Origin: Methylobacterium sp. W2
GTDB taxonomy: Bacteria; Pseudomonadota; Alphaproteobacteria; Rhizobiales; Beijerinckiaceae
Length of the DNA stretch: 64,000 nucleotides
Assembly: GCF_020662345.1 (NCBI RefSeq)
Contig: NZ_VMOA01000025.1
Span: 1 to 64,000 of the forward strand
Reading direction: 5' to 3'
Shown here piece by piece: positions 8,927 through 16,168 of this stretch. The first letter of the stretch is position 1. Every line of letters begins with the position of its first letter. Position numbers and translations under genes: made by a program. Below the pieces are notes generated by a model. The model was not told the origin of the DNA. It did not search any database and was given only the letters and a program-made list of their open reading frames with translations.

Positions 8927-9193
8927 ATGAAGACCCGTATTGCCGCCATCGCCACTGCCCTTGTTCTTGGTGTTTCTTCGATTTCTTCGGCGATGGCCTA
9001 CGATCGTCCCTCCCGCTACACGGCGTTCTCGCCTTACGATGTCGAGACGACGGGTTCGTTCCAGTCTCGTGGTGATGTCTTCTCGCGCAACCCGGCCACC
9101 TGCCCGATGAGTTCGGCCGCCGAAGGCAACGCCAATCAGCAGAACTTCCCGGTCCAGCAATATGGCCAGACTTCCGGCGGGAACCGCTGCTGA
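8927..9193 (+). CDS. small secreted protein
   Basis: The 88-aa product has a clear signal peptide (MKTRIAAIATALVLG... with cleavage near SSAMAYD) and a short mature chain with two cysteines, rich in Ser, Asn and Gln. Short exported proteins of this style are common in Methylobacterium-type genomes. Function is unknown. It may share a transcript with the 32-aa membrane peptide 22 bases downstream. Confidence 0.7.
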   Translation: MKTRIAAIATALVLGVSSISSAMAYDRPSRYTAFSPYDVETTGSFQSRGDVFSRNPATCPMSSAAEGNANQQNFPVQQYGQTSGGNRC

Positions 9194-9214
9194 TCGGTCG
9201 ACGAGGGTTCGCCG

Positions 9215-9313
9215 ATGAAGCTGAAACCGTTCAATTACGCGATGATCGGCGTCTTCGCCGTCGGCCTCATCGCGACGATCGTCGGCTCGTTGAAAGTCGC
9301 CCTGGGGTTCTGA
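9215..9313 (+). CDS. 32-aa single-TM peptide
   Basis: The peptide starts MKLKPFNYAMIG and continues as one hydrophobic helix to a C-terminal Phe. GAGGGTTCGCCG upstream provides a ribosome site about seven bases before ATG 9215. It follows the small secreted protein directly on the same strand, so the two probably form a mini-operon. No family is known to me. Confidence 0.5.
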   Translation: MKLKPFNYAMIGVFAVGLIATIVGSLKVALGF

Positions 9314-9412
9314 GAACCCCGTCGATCCGAGACGTCATGCCAGGCCTCGATGAGTTCGCCTCATCGGGGCCTTTTCGCGCGAGGTCACGACGATTGCGGC
9401 TTTCTCGTCCGA

Positions 9413-11479
9413 TCAGCCGAGATAGGAGCCGGCCACGGCCGTCATCGCGCCGGGGGAGCCGCTGGCGTCGTCCGCCACCGGCCGGAACGCCAGGATCCGG
9501 CGTTCGGCCTGCAATCTCGTCCGGATGGCGCGGGACAGCTCCTCCTGCCCGAACGGCTTGGTCAGGCGCACGTCATCGGCGTGCTCGCCCTCCGTCGGGT
9601 CGGCGTAGCCGGTCGCGAGGATGGCCGGCAGTCCGGGATAGTCCCGGCCGATCGCCGCGATGAGCTGCGTGCCGTTCATGCCCGGCATCAACTGGTCCGT
9701 GATCACGAGATCGAACGGTTCGGCGCAGCGGAGGACGTGCAGGGCCTGCGAGCCCGACGCCGCCTCCTTCACCACGTGACCGAGATCTTCCAGCATGGCC
9801 GCCGTGTTCATGAGGACCAGCGGGTCGTCATCGACCACCAGCACCCTCAGCGGCCTCGTCGCGGACGGGGAAAGGACCGCTTCCGGCGTCGCCTTTGCCG
9901 CGTCCCCGGCCTCGGCCTCGGGCAGCCACAGCTCAGCCGTCGTGCCCTGGCCCGGAACGCTCCTGAGAAGCAGCCGGCCGCCCGACTGCTCGGCGAAGCC
10001 GTGGATCATGGAGAGGCCCAGCCCGGTGCCCTTGCCGACACCTTTGGTCGTGAAGAACGGCTCGGTCGCGCGGGCGAGGGTCTGCTCGTCCATGCCGTCC
10101 CCCGTATCGGTGACCGACAGGCAGACGTAGCGACCCGGGCCGAGACCGGGGACCTCGTCGGGGGCGACCACCGCGTCGCGCGCGGCGATGGTGATCCTGC
10201 CGCCCTCCGGCATGGCATCGCGGGCGTTGACGGCAAGATTGAGCAGGGCCAGTTCGAGCTGGTTGGCATCGACGTTGGCGAACGGCAGCTCCGGGGGGAA
10301 CCGCGTGTCGACCGGGATGCCCGATCCGATGGAGCCCTTCAGCAGCTCGGCCATGCCCCGCACGAGGTCCGGCACGTCCACGGGGCCGGTCTCCAGCTTC
10401 TGCTGGCGTGCGAAGGCGAGCATGCGCTTGGTCAGCGTGGCGCCCCGCTCGGCCGCCTGAATCGAGTTCTCCACCAGCTGCAGCAGCTTGCGATCCGGCG
10501 GGAGGCGCTTGCGGGCGAGATGCAGATTGCCGAGCACGACGGCGAGGAGGTTGTTGAAATCATGGGCGACACCGCCGGTGAGCTGACCGATCGCTTCCAT
10601 CTTCTGCGACTGGACGAAGCGCGCGCGGGTGTCTTCGAGGGCCCGTTCGGCGTTTCGCCGCTCCGTGACGTCCCGCGTGATCTTGGCGAAACCGATCAGC
10701 TCGCCATGCTCGCCCCGGATCGGATCGATGACGACATGGGCCCAGAAACAGGTCCTGTCCTTGCGGACGCGCCAGCCTTCGGCCTCGAAACGGCCTTCGG
10801 TGGCCGCGGTCCGGAGCGCCCGGGCGGGCAGGCCCGAGGCGCGATCCTCGTCGGTATAGAAGCGCGAAAAATGCTCGCCGATGATCTCGTCGTCCGTGTA
10901 ACCCTTGAAGCGCTGGGCGCCGCGATTCCAGCTCGTGACCCTTCCCAGAGGGTCGAGCATGTAGATGGCGTAGTCCCGCACGCCCTGGACGAGCAGGCGG
11001 AAATGCTGCTCGCTCCGTTCGAGGGCGGCCAGGGCGGCCCGTCGCTCGGTGAGGTCGCGGGTGACCTTGGCGTAGCCGACGAGGGTACCGTCGTCGCGGC
11101 GGATCGGATCGATGAGCACGTGGGCCCACATCAGGCTGCCGTCCTTGCGGACGCGCCAGCCCTCCTGCTCGAACCGCCCCTCGGTCTCGGCGATCCGCAA
11201 AGCCCGGCCGGGCAGGCCGATGGCCCGGTCGTCGTCGGTGTAGAAGCGCGAGAAATGCTCGCCGATGATCTCCGCGTCGGTATAGCCCTTGAAGCGCTGG
11301 GCGCCGCGGTTCCAGCTCGCCACCCGTCCCTGCGGATCGAGCATGTAGATGGCGTAATCGACGATGCTGTCCACCAGCAGGCGGTACCGCTCGTCATCGA
11401 CGACCAGGGCTTCGATCGCATCCGCCGCCGTCATGGCGTGACCGATGGTGGGTTCTCGGTTGGAGACGTCGTCAGCCAT
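9413..11479 (-). CDS. hybrid sensor histidine kinase, PAS-PAS-HisKA-HATPase-REC
   Basis: The 688-aa soluble protein begins with two PAS/PAC units that are nearly copies of each other (NRGAQRFKGYTD and EHFSRFYTD occur in both; about residues 30-150 and 155-275). The phospho-acceptor motif is GGVAHDFNNLLAV (about 310), followed by an N-box LNLAVNARDAMPEGG and a GTGLGLSMIHGF G-box. The C-terminal receiver has VVDDDPLVL and ITDQLMPGMNG with the acceptor Asp. No membrane segment is present, so the signal is probably cytosolic, possibly redox or light through PAS ligands. No separate regulator gene is adjacent. Confidence 0.9.
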   Translation of the reverse strand: MADDVSNREPTIGHAMTAADAIEALVVDDERYRLLVDSIVDYAIYMLDPQGRVASWNRGAQRFKGYTDAEIIGEHFSRFYTDDDRAIGLPGRALRIAETEGRFEQEGWRVRKDGSLMWAHVLIDPIRRDDGTLVGYAKVTRDLTERRAALAALERSEQHFRLLVQGVRDYAIYMLDPLGRVTSWNRGAQRFKGYTDDEIIGEHFSRFYTDEDRASGLPARALRTAATEGRFEAEGWRVRKDRTCFWAHVVIDPIRGEHGELIGFAKITRDVTERRNAERALEDTRARFVQSQKMEAIGQLTGGVAHDFNNLLAVVLGNLHLARKRLPPDRKLLQLVENSIQAAERGATLTKRMLAFARQQKLETGPVDVPDLVRGMAELLKGSIGSGIPVDTRFPPELPFANVDANQLELALLNLAVNARDAMPEGGRITIAARDAVVAPDEVPGLGPGRYVCLSVTDTGDGMDEQTLARATEPFFTTKGVGKGTGLGLSMIHGFAEQSGGRLLLRSVPGQGTTAELWLPEAEAGDAAKATPEAVLSPSATRPLRVLVVDDDPLVLMNTAAMLEDLGHVVKEAASGSQALHVLRCAEPFDLVITDQLMPGMNGTQLIAAIGRDYPGLPAILATGYADPTEGEHADDVRLTKPFGQEELSRAIRTRLQAERRILAFRPVADDASGSPGAMTAVAGSYLG

Positions 11480-11821
11480 GGGTCCACCCTACTCGATACC
11501 GAACACGATGTCGGTTGCGTCGCCTTTCGGACGCTTCGCCGCTCACCCGGTGACTGGTGCCGCAACGGTCCATGACCACACCTCGACCAGAAGTCGGAGA
11601 CAGTCTCACGCCTGCCGCAACAGCAGGACTGGATTTCTATTCCCGCTTCAATGCGGCGCGACTGTCAATTGATAATGTCCGCCGCATAAACGCCGTCGCA
11701 CGGGGCCTCGGAGCCGGTCACCGGAGGCCCTGCGCCGCGACGGCGTTCGCCATCGGCGGCGATGGCGAAGCCGGTCGTCCTGGGAACGGAGGCGAAGGGC
11801 CGTGGCGGGCGCGCTCCGTCC
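11480..11821. other. intergenic gap without recognised gene
   Basis: About 340 bases lie between the kinase start and the next gene's end. The part near 11650-11700 is slightly AT-richer. Open frames here lack ribosome sites and look like shadows. I see no RNA gene or clear hairpin terminator. Confidence 0.45.
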
Positions 11822-12232
11822 TCAGTCGATCACCTCGACGATCCGGCGGGTGCCCGGCTCGACCAGCACCGGGATATCGTTCACGACGGTGTAATTGTAG
11901 CCTTTCAGGGCGAATTCGGGCGGCACGTCGTAATAGACGACACCACCCTCGGGCAGGACGGCGCCGACATGCACCTTGCCGCGGTAGGCGAAGGACGGGC
12001 GCCGCTCGCCGCGCGTGTAGATCCTGAACCGCTCCCGGCGATCGATCCCGAGGATCTCGTTGGCGGTCCCGACCGCCCCGCCGATCACGCTGCCGACGGC
12101 CGCGCCCAGGGGGCCGGCGATGTTGCCGCCGCGCTCGGCACCGTCCTCGGTGCCCCGGGCGTAACCTTGTGCATGAGCCGCCATCCCGACGCTCAACGCC
12201 GCGAGCACACCCGCCGCAACACCTATCCGCAT
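11822..12232 (-). CDS. exported DUF1236-like protein
   Basis: From ATG 12232 the 136-aa product has a signal peptide (MRIGVAAGVLAALSVGMAAHAQ). A Gly-rich segment (GPLGAAVGSVIGGAVGTAN) is followed by a C-terminal region with VLPEGGVVYYDVPPEF and VVNDIPVLVEPGTRRIVEVID, the form of the DUF1236 tail common in Rhizobiales exported proteins. The frame is open further upstream, but the signal peptide decides the start. Its role is unknown, probably in the periplasm or envelope. Confidence 0.75.
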   Translation of the reverse strand: MRIGVAAGVLAALSVGMAAHAQGYARGTEDGAERGGNIAGPLGAAVGSVIGGAVGTANEILGIDRRERFRIYTRGERRPSFAYRGKVHVGAVLPEGGVVYYDVPPEFALKGYNYTVVNDIPVLVEPGTRRIVEVID

Positions 12233-12379
12233 GGGTTTTTGCCCTCGTTCCCGACGTGCCGACATGGCCGGACGACCTAAATCTTCCGACCGCCTCTTCA
12301 TGGCGCGTTATCGTTAAGGAAATCCGCCTTCGGTCCGGCCCCGGGGATGCGCATCCGACAGGCTTCAGCGACGGGGGAA

Positions 12380-12454
12380 TGGTGCCGGATGAGGGGATTG
12401 AACCCCCGACCTTCGGTTTACAAAACCGCTGCTCTACCGCTGAGCTAATCCGGC
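12380..12454 (-). tRNA. tRNA-Thr (anticodon TGT)
   Basis: The minus strand gives a full cloverleaf: acceptor GCCGGAT/ATCCGGC, D-loop AGCTCAGCGGTAGAGC, anticodon loop TTTGTAA with TGT at 34-36, T-loop GGTTCAATCC, discriminator A and an encoded CCA. It reads Thr ACA codons. The 3' end points left, away from the prophage, so it is not placed like a usual tRNA attachment site for the phage on its right. Confidence 0.95.
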
Positions 12455-12660
12455 ATTCGCTCTGAAACCATTGAAGAAATTCATGGTTTAGTCGCGTCAG
12501 GGGCGACTTTAAAGACGTTTGCTGGCGCTTCGTCAAGGCACAAGACTCGGCACATTCCGTTCCCCGCCCGTTCTCGATCCCCTTCGTAGGGGCTCGATCC
12601 GCCGATCCCCGCCGAAACCGGGGGTCGGCACATCAGGTCGGCACAGGAAGGAACACGGGA

Positions 12661-12777
12661 ATGAGCCGCACGAACATCGCCCTGATCGCCCTCGGCCCTA
12701 TCGCCTCCGCGGCTATCATCGTCGTGCCGTGGAACGCGGTCCGAGCCTCAAACGCGAAAAAGCCCGGCGCGCCCTGA
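12661..12777 (+). CDS. possible 38-aa membrane peptide
   Basis: ATG 12661 follows GGAAGGA by a usual distance and encodes one hydrophobic segment (IALIALGPIASAAIIVVPW) with a polar tail. Its last codons overlap a minus-strand terminator hairpin, so part of the frame may be incidental. It is near the left edge of the prophage and could be host or phage. Confidence 0.35.
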   Translation: MSRTNIALIALGPIASAAIIVVPWNAVRASNAKKPGAP

Positions 12778-12790
12778 CGGCGGCCGGGCT
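12757..12790 (-). terminator. rho-independent terminator facing left, end of late transcription
   Basis: On the minus strand AGCCCGGC pairs with GCCGGGCT across a 14-base loop and is followed by five T. It is the first strong leftward stop after the holin/endolysin block and probably ends phage late transcription at the prophage edge. Confidence 0.65.
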
Positions 12791-12856
12791 GGACGGGATC
12801 CCCTGTAGCGTGCGCATCATGAGCTTTAACGCTGCGGACGCAGGGAGGGCAGACGG

Positions 12857-13504
12857 TTGGATTGGCTTCAGTTTATTTCGAGCTTGATAAGCTCTCTCAC
12901 GACGATGGTCGGCTCACTGGCGTGGCCTGCGGTCGTTGCATTTCTAATTTACCAGCTCCGCGCGCAACTCGCTTCGTTGGCAAGGCGGATAAGCGAGTTC
13001 AGTTTCCCCGGGGGAGGGAAAGCTGTTTTCAGCGCGGAAGTTAACGATGCCGTATCTACAGCAGAAAATGTTGCGAACGCTGTCTCAACAACGCCACCTC
13101 TAGGAAGCGCTGAGCATCTCGAACTGATTACCGAAAAGCCTGAGATACCGACAAAGCCCTTAGCAGAAAGTCCAAAAGACATCATCGAACATGAATATTT
13201 GAGCATCGATGATTATATTAAAAACAAGATCGCCATCGTGCCACTAGAGAGACGAAAAAACCCATCGGATTTCATATATTATGAGTTAATGAAGATCGAC
13301 CATGAAGAGGTATATAGGTTGTATAGAAAAATTGGCGATTTGTACATAATTGCTCGGAACTCAAATTCTGGCGACATAACGCAATACGACGCCGACCAAT
13401 ACAAGTATTTATGCGGAATTTTTCGTAATATATTTGAGACCGAGTTTAGCAGGTGGTTAGAGCAAGATTTTGCAGGAAAGACACACGTCGAAAGGCAGAG
13501 GTGA
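12857..13504 (+). CDS. single-TM cargo protein of unknown function
   Basis: The 215-aa product begins with a membrane segment (VGSLAWPAVVAFLIYQL, about residues 18-34) followed by a basic patch and a charged cytosolic part rich in Ile, Lys and Asp. Start TTG 12857 has GGGAGGG seven bases upstream. The gene is AT-richer than both flanks and opposes the late operon, as expected for a moron expressed from the lysogen. I do not recognise a family; exclusion or defence are only possible roles. Confidence 0.65.
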   Translation: MDWLQFISSLISSLTTMVGSLAWPAVVAFLIYQLRAQLASLARRISEFSFPGGGKAVFSAEVNDAVSTAENVANAVSTTPPLGSAEHLELITEKPEIPTKPLAESPKDIIEHEYLSIDDYIKNKIAIVPLERRKNPSDFIYYELMKIDHEEVYRLYRKIGDLYIIARNSNSGDITQYDADQYKYLCGIFRNIFETEFSRWLEQDFAGKTHVERQR

Positions 13505-13549
13505 CAAGTCCGCTGGTGTACACGTTGAGTGATGTGAACAACGGGCAAA

Positions 13550-13909
13550 CTATCTTGGTGACCGTCCGTGGAGGACCGCTTCGAGCAGCTCGGAGCGCGT
13601 CGCGCGCATCTCCTCCCGAACCGAAGACACCATGCCGTCGATCCGCCCCTCGAGCCGGGTGATGACGTCGCCGGTTACGTATTTCTGCGCGACCTCAACC
13701 TTGAAGGCGTTCAGAGCGTCGCCCTGACGTTCAACGTTGAGCTTCACCGAGGCGAGGTCGAGCACCAGAGGGCTGACAGCCTCCTTCTCTCGCGTCTTGA
13801 GCTTACCGGCGATCCAGTCGACCGCCTTCAGCACCGCCACCAGGAACAGCGCGAACGCGATGAACCCGGCCCAGGTCATCGGCCCGGGCGAGAGGAATGA
13901 GGTGTCCAT
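13550..13909 (-). CDS. membrane-anchored coiled-coil protein of the lysis region
   Basis: The 119-aa protein has one N-terminal membrane helix (WAGFIAFALFLVAVLKAVDW) and a long helical part with heptad-like spacing ending in RATRSELLEAVL. It is the last gene of the late unit, after holin and endolysin genes. Position and shape suggest an accessory lysis protein such as an i-spanin or small holin partner, but no outer-membrane partner is seen. ATG 13909 is preferred over GTG 13924. Confidence 0.65.
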   Translation of the reverse strand: MDTSFLSPGPMTWAGFIAFALFLVAVLKAVDWIAGKLKTREKEAVSPLVLDLASVKLNVERQGDALNAFKVEVAQKYVTGDVITRLEGRIDGMVSSVREEMRATRSELLEAVLHGRSPR

Positions 13910-13998
13910 GATGCAAGCCCCCACGGGCGCGGTGGCACGCCGGTATTCCGGTCGCGCTGGAGCGACCCTCCCCCCTCATGAGGGGAGGGGTAGGGGAG

Positions 13999-14415
13999 CT
14001 ACCGGGCGGGTTTCGGGGTAATCGCGGAGAGGCCTTTCTCGACGGTCCGGGCGAGCATGAAGCCGCCGATGCCGATCGAGATCAGGTTCCAGAGGTTGTC
14101 CGGCGTGGCGGCCAGCGCGGCGATGACCTCTTTCTGTAGGCCGAACATCGGCGAGATCACGCCGACGTAGGTCACCATGAACAGGCCCCAGACCACGACC
14201 ATCGGCCGGGCGTTGCGCGAGAGCCAGCCCTCCGAGGCGGCGTCGGCCGTCATGACGCTGGCCATGGCTTGGTTCAGCGCGGTTTGGTTGTCGAGCACCG
14301 CTTTCTGAAACTCGGCCTGGACCTCGGCGCGCTTGCCGGCGTCGGGGATGACCTTTTCTAGGGCGGGGCCAAGGAACTGGAGCAGCATCGGGATGATCGT
14401 GATCAGGGCGCCCAT
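13999..14415 (-). CDS. three-TM holin, GTA-holin type
   Basis: The 138-aa protein has hydrophobic segments at about residues 4-20, 72-92 and 105-125. The middle part (WLSRNARPMVVVWGLFMVTY) matches the pattern of the 3-TM holin family known from alphaproteobacterial gene transfer agents and phages. It would form the membrane lesion that releases the endolysin encoded three bases upstream (14419-15291). Confidence 0.8.
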   Translation of the reverse strand: MGALITIIPMLLQFLGPALEKVIPDAGKRAEVQAEFQKAVLDNQTALNQAMASVMTADAASEGWLSRNARPMVVVWGLFMVTYVGVISPMFGLQKEVIAALAATPDNLWNLISIGIGGFMLARTVEKGLSAITPKPAR

Positions 14416-14418
14416 GGG

Positions 14419-15291
14419 TCAGGCTCCTTTTGCCATGTTGGTGCGGAGGGATGCGAGGAGCCGGGCCCAGAAGCCGAGCGGGACGGGCTGGCCTACATTT
14501 GACGGGGAATTGATCGGCTGGGCCACGGGCGCAGCCGGGGCTTTATCCGGCAATGACTTAGCGGGCGCCGGAACCGGACTAGAACTTGATCCGGTTTTGA
14601 TCGGGGCGCCAAGAGCGCCCGGCAGGCGGGCGGCGGCCAGCGGCATCCCGCCGGCGACGAGACCGGCCTCGAAGCGCACGGCATAGCCTGCAATCGTTGA
14701 GGCCTTGTCCATGCCGTTCACGGTGCGGCGGGCGCCGACGTAATCGCAGCGATCACCGGCGATGCAGTCTTCGAGCGCCTTGCCGGTGAAGTCGCCCTTG
14801 ATCGACACACCGCGCGTCACGCCCTCGATGAGGATCCAGGCCGAGGTAGCGGGATCGAGGGCGAGGTCTGGATTCCCGGCAAGGTCGATCCCGAGCAGCT
14901 TGCCCATCGCAGCATAGTTCGCCTCGAAGGTGAGCTGCACGTCGCCGCGGCCGTAGAACGACAGGCCGCGCGAGTTCGGCAGGGCATAGTTTCGGCTGAT
15001 CTTCCCCTTGGCATAGAGGCTCGCCACCGCCTTCCGAGCCGCAGCATCCGAGGACGCGAAGCCCTCGCGCACCGGCATCATGCGCTTGCCGGTCTCATGG
15101 AAGCTTGTCGCCAGGATATAGGCGAGGTGCCGGCGGTCGAGCAGCACGGCGTGCAGCAGGAACGCGTCGATCAGGCGGTTCAGCCCGTCGACCTGATCCT
15201 GCGTAAACGAGCCGAAGATGGACCGGATCGACGCGAAGAAGCGGTCGCGATCCAGGCGCGCGAAAGCGCCCGCGTCGATGGACGAGGTCAT
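14419..15291 (-). CDS. GH19-type endolysin
   Basis: The 290-aa protein has a glycoside hydrolase 19-like muramidase/chitinase fold in the first ~200 residues: the catalytic stretch SFHETGKRMMPVREG (about 63-77) and FYGRGDVQLTFEANY (about 112-126). It lacks a signal peptide, so it depends on the holin. The C-terminal ~80 residues are a Pro/Ala/Ser linker ending in a hydrophobic stretch (GFWARLLASL), which may touch the membrane. The gene directly precedes the holin gene. Confidence 0.88.
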   Translation of the reverse strand: MTSSIDAGAFARLDRDRFFASIRSIFGSFTQDQVDGLNRLIDAFLLHAVLLDRRHLAYILATSFHETGKRMMPVREGFASSDAAARKAVASLYAKGKISRNYALPNSRGLSFYGRGDVQLTFEANYAAMGKLLGIDLAGNPDLALDPATSAWILIEGVTRGVSIKGDFTGKALEDCIAGDRCDYVGARRTVNGMDKASTIAGYAVRFEAGLVAGGMPLAAARLPGALGAPIKTGSSSSPVPAPAKSLPDKAPAAPVAQPINSPSNVGQPVPLGFWARLLASLRTNMAKGA

Positions 15292-15313
15292 GCAGAGCTC
15301 CAGGATCAGGGCA

Positions 15314-15337
15314 CAAAAAAGCCGCCCGGAGGCGGCG
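15314..15337 (-). terminator. leftward terminator before the endolysin gene
   Basis: GCCGCC pairs with GGCGGC around CCGG/CGGA, followed on the minus strand by six T. It sits inside the tail-lysis unit, between the 65-aa gene and the endolysin, so read-through needs antitermination or the signal only lowers lysis expression. Confidence 0.6.
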
Positions 15338-15364
15338 GAGGAGAGACGAAGCGGGAGGCCGGCC

Positions 15365-15562
15365 TCAGGGGGCCTTCAGCCCGTCGTTCTCGCTCCAGGT
15401 CCAACCGACGTCGCCGATGTCCGACGCTACGACGTGGAACCCGTCCGTCGCGCACAGCCGCTCGTAATTCGGAGACTCCGGGTCGGTCTCGAAGGTGATC
15501 TTGTCGACGACCACGTTCGGCGTCTTCGACGTGTCGATGATGAGATGACGGGTCTGGGCCAT
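15365..15562 (-). CDS. 65-aa phage protein of unknown function
   Basis: A short acidic soluble protein (MAQTRHLIIDTSKTPNVVVD...) with no recognised motif. It lies between a tail-region gene and the endolysin on the late strand with normal spacing, so it is likely a minor virion or tail-chaperone protein. Confidence 0.55.
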   Translation of the reverse strand: MAQTRHLIIDTSKTPNVVVDKITFETDPESPNYERLCATDGFHVVASDIGDVGWTWSENDGLKAP

Positions 15563-15583
15563 GGGTTGGGATCCTCGACGGAG

Positions 15584-16168
15584 CTAGAACACTTCGCTCT
15601 GGCGGAGCAGCCGCCGATAGACTGCGATGTTGATCCGCATATTCTCGACAACAGACGGCTTCCAGAGCAGGCGGGCGTACCGAGCAGCCAATTTCGGCTG
15701 ACCGGGGGGGACGGTCGGGACGTCAAGGCAGAGATCCGGCGCAGTGAGTGCCGAGAAGTCCACGGTGGTCGGCACAAGCGTGACGCCACCCCGGTTCGTC
15801 ATCGAGCACACGCTACCGCGCAGGACGGTCGGCGGCTTCGTCGCGCCCCAGAACGTCACCGTGTCGATGATGTAGGTATCCTGGCCCTCTTGCGTGGCCA
15901 TACCGAGCTCGATGTCGTTCGTGGTCGAGCAGTCGACACCCTCGGCGGTCATCAGCACGCCGTCGGGCATGTTCCAGATGGTGAGCGGGCCATCGATGCC
16001 GTCGTTGTTCTCGATGCGAATGCCGCCGCGTCCGTGGATCGGCATGCCCATGAGCTGCGCTAGATCCTTGGCGCCGCCGACGTTGAAGACGACGCCTCGG
16101 CCAACGACCGAGACCGCAACAGAGCCGCCGGAGACGGCCCCTCCAAATCCAGGAAATGGACCGCTCAT
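15584..16168 (-). CDS. tail-region protein of unknown function
   Basis: The 194-aa product starts Gly/Ser-rich (MSGPFPGFGGAVSGG), is beta-strand-like in composition, and ends with a basic helix. Four cysteines are present, unusual for its neighbours. Its start overlaps the end of the FAD-oxidoreductase-like gene, so the two are translationally coupled and perhaps made in similar amounts. Function is unknown; a structural partner of that protein is possible. Confidence 0.6.
   Translation of the reverse strand: MSGPFPGFGGAVSGGSVAVSVVGRGVVFNVGGAKDLAQLMGMPIHGRGGIRIENNDGIDGPLTIWNMPDGVLMTAEGVDCSTTNDIELGMATQEGQDTYIIDTVTFWGATKPPTVLRGSVCSMTNRGGVTLVPTTVDFSALTAPDLCLDVPTVPPGQPKLAARYARLLWKPSVVENMRINIAVYRRLLRQSEVF

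Noticed and set aside
9350-11575. A 741-codon frame on the plus strand
   Set aside because: It is the antisense shadow of the hybrid kinase, whose motifs are unmistakable on the minus strand.
12380-12454. tRNA-Thr as the prophage attachment site
   Set aside because: The tRNA 3' end points away from the prophage, and no partial tRNA copy is visible inside the window.
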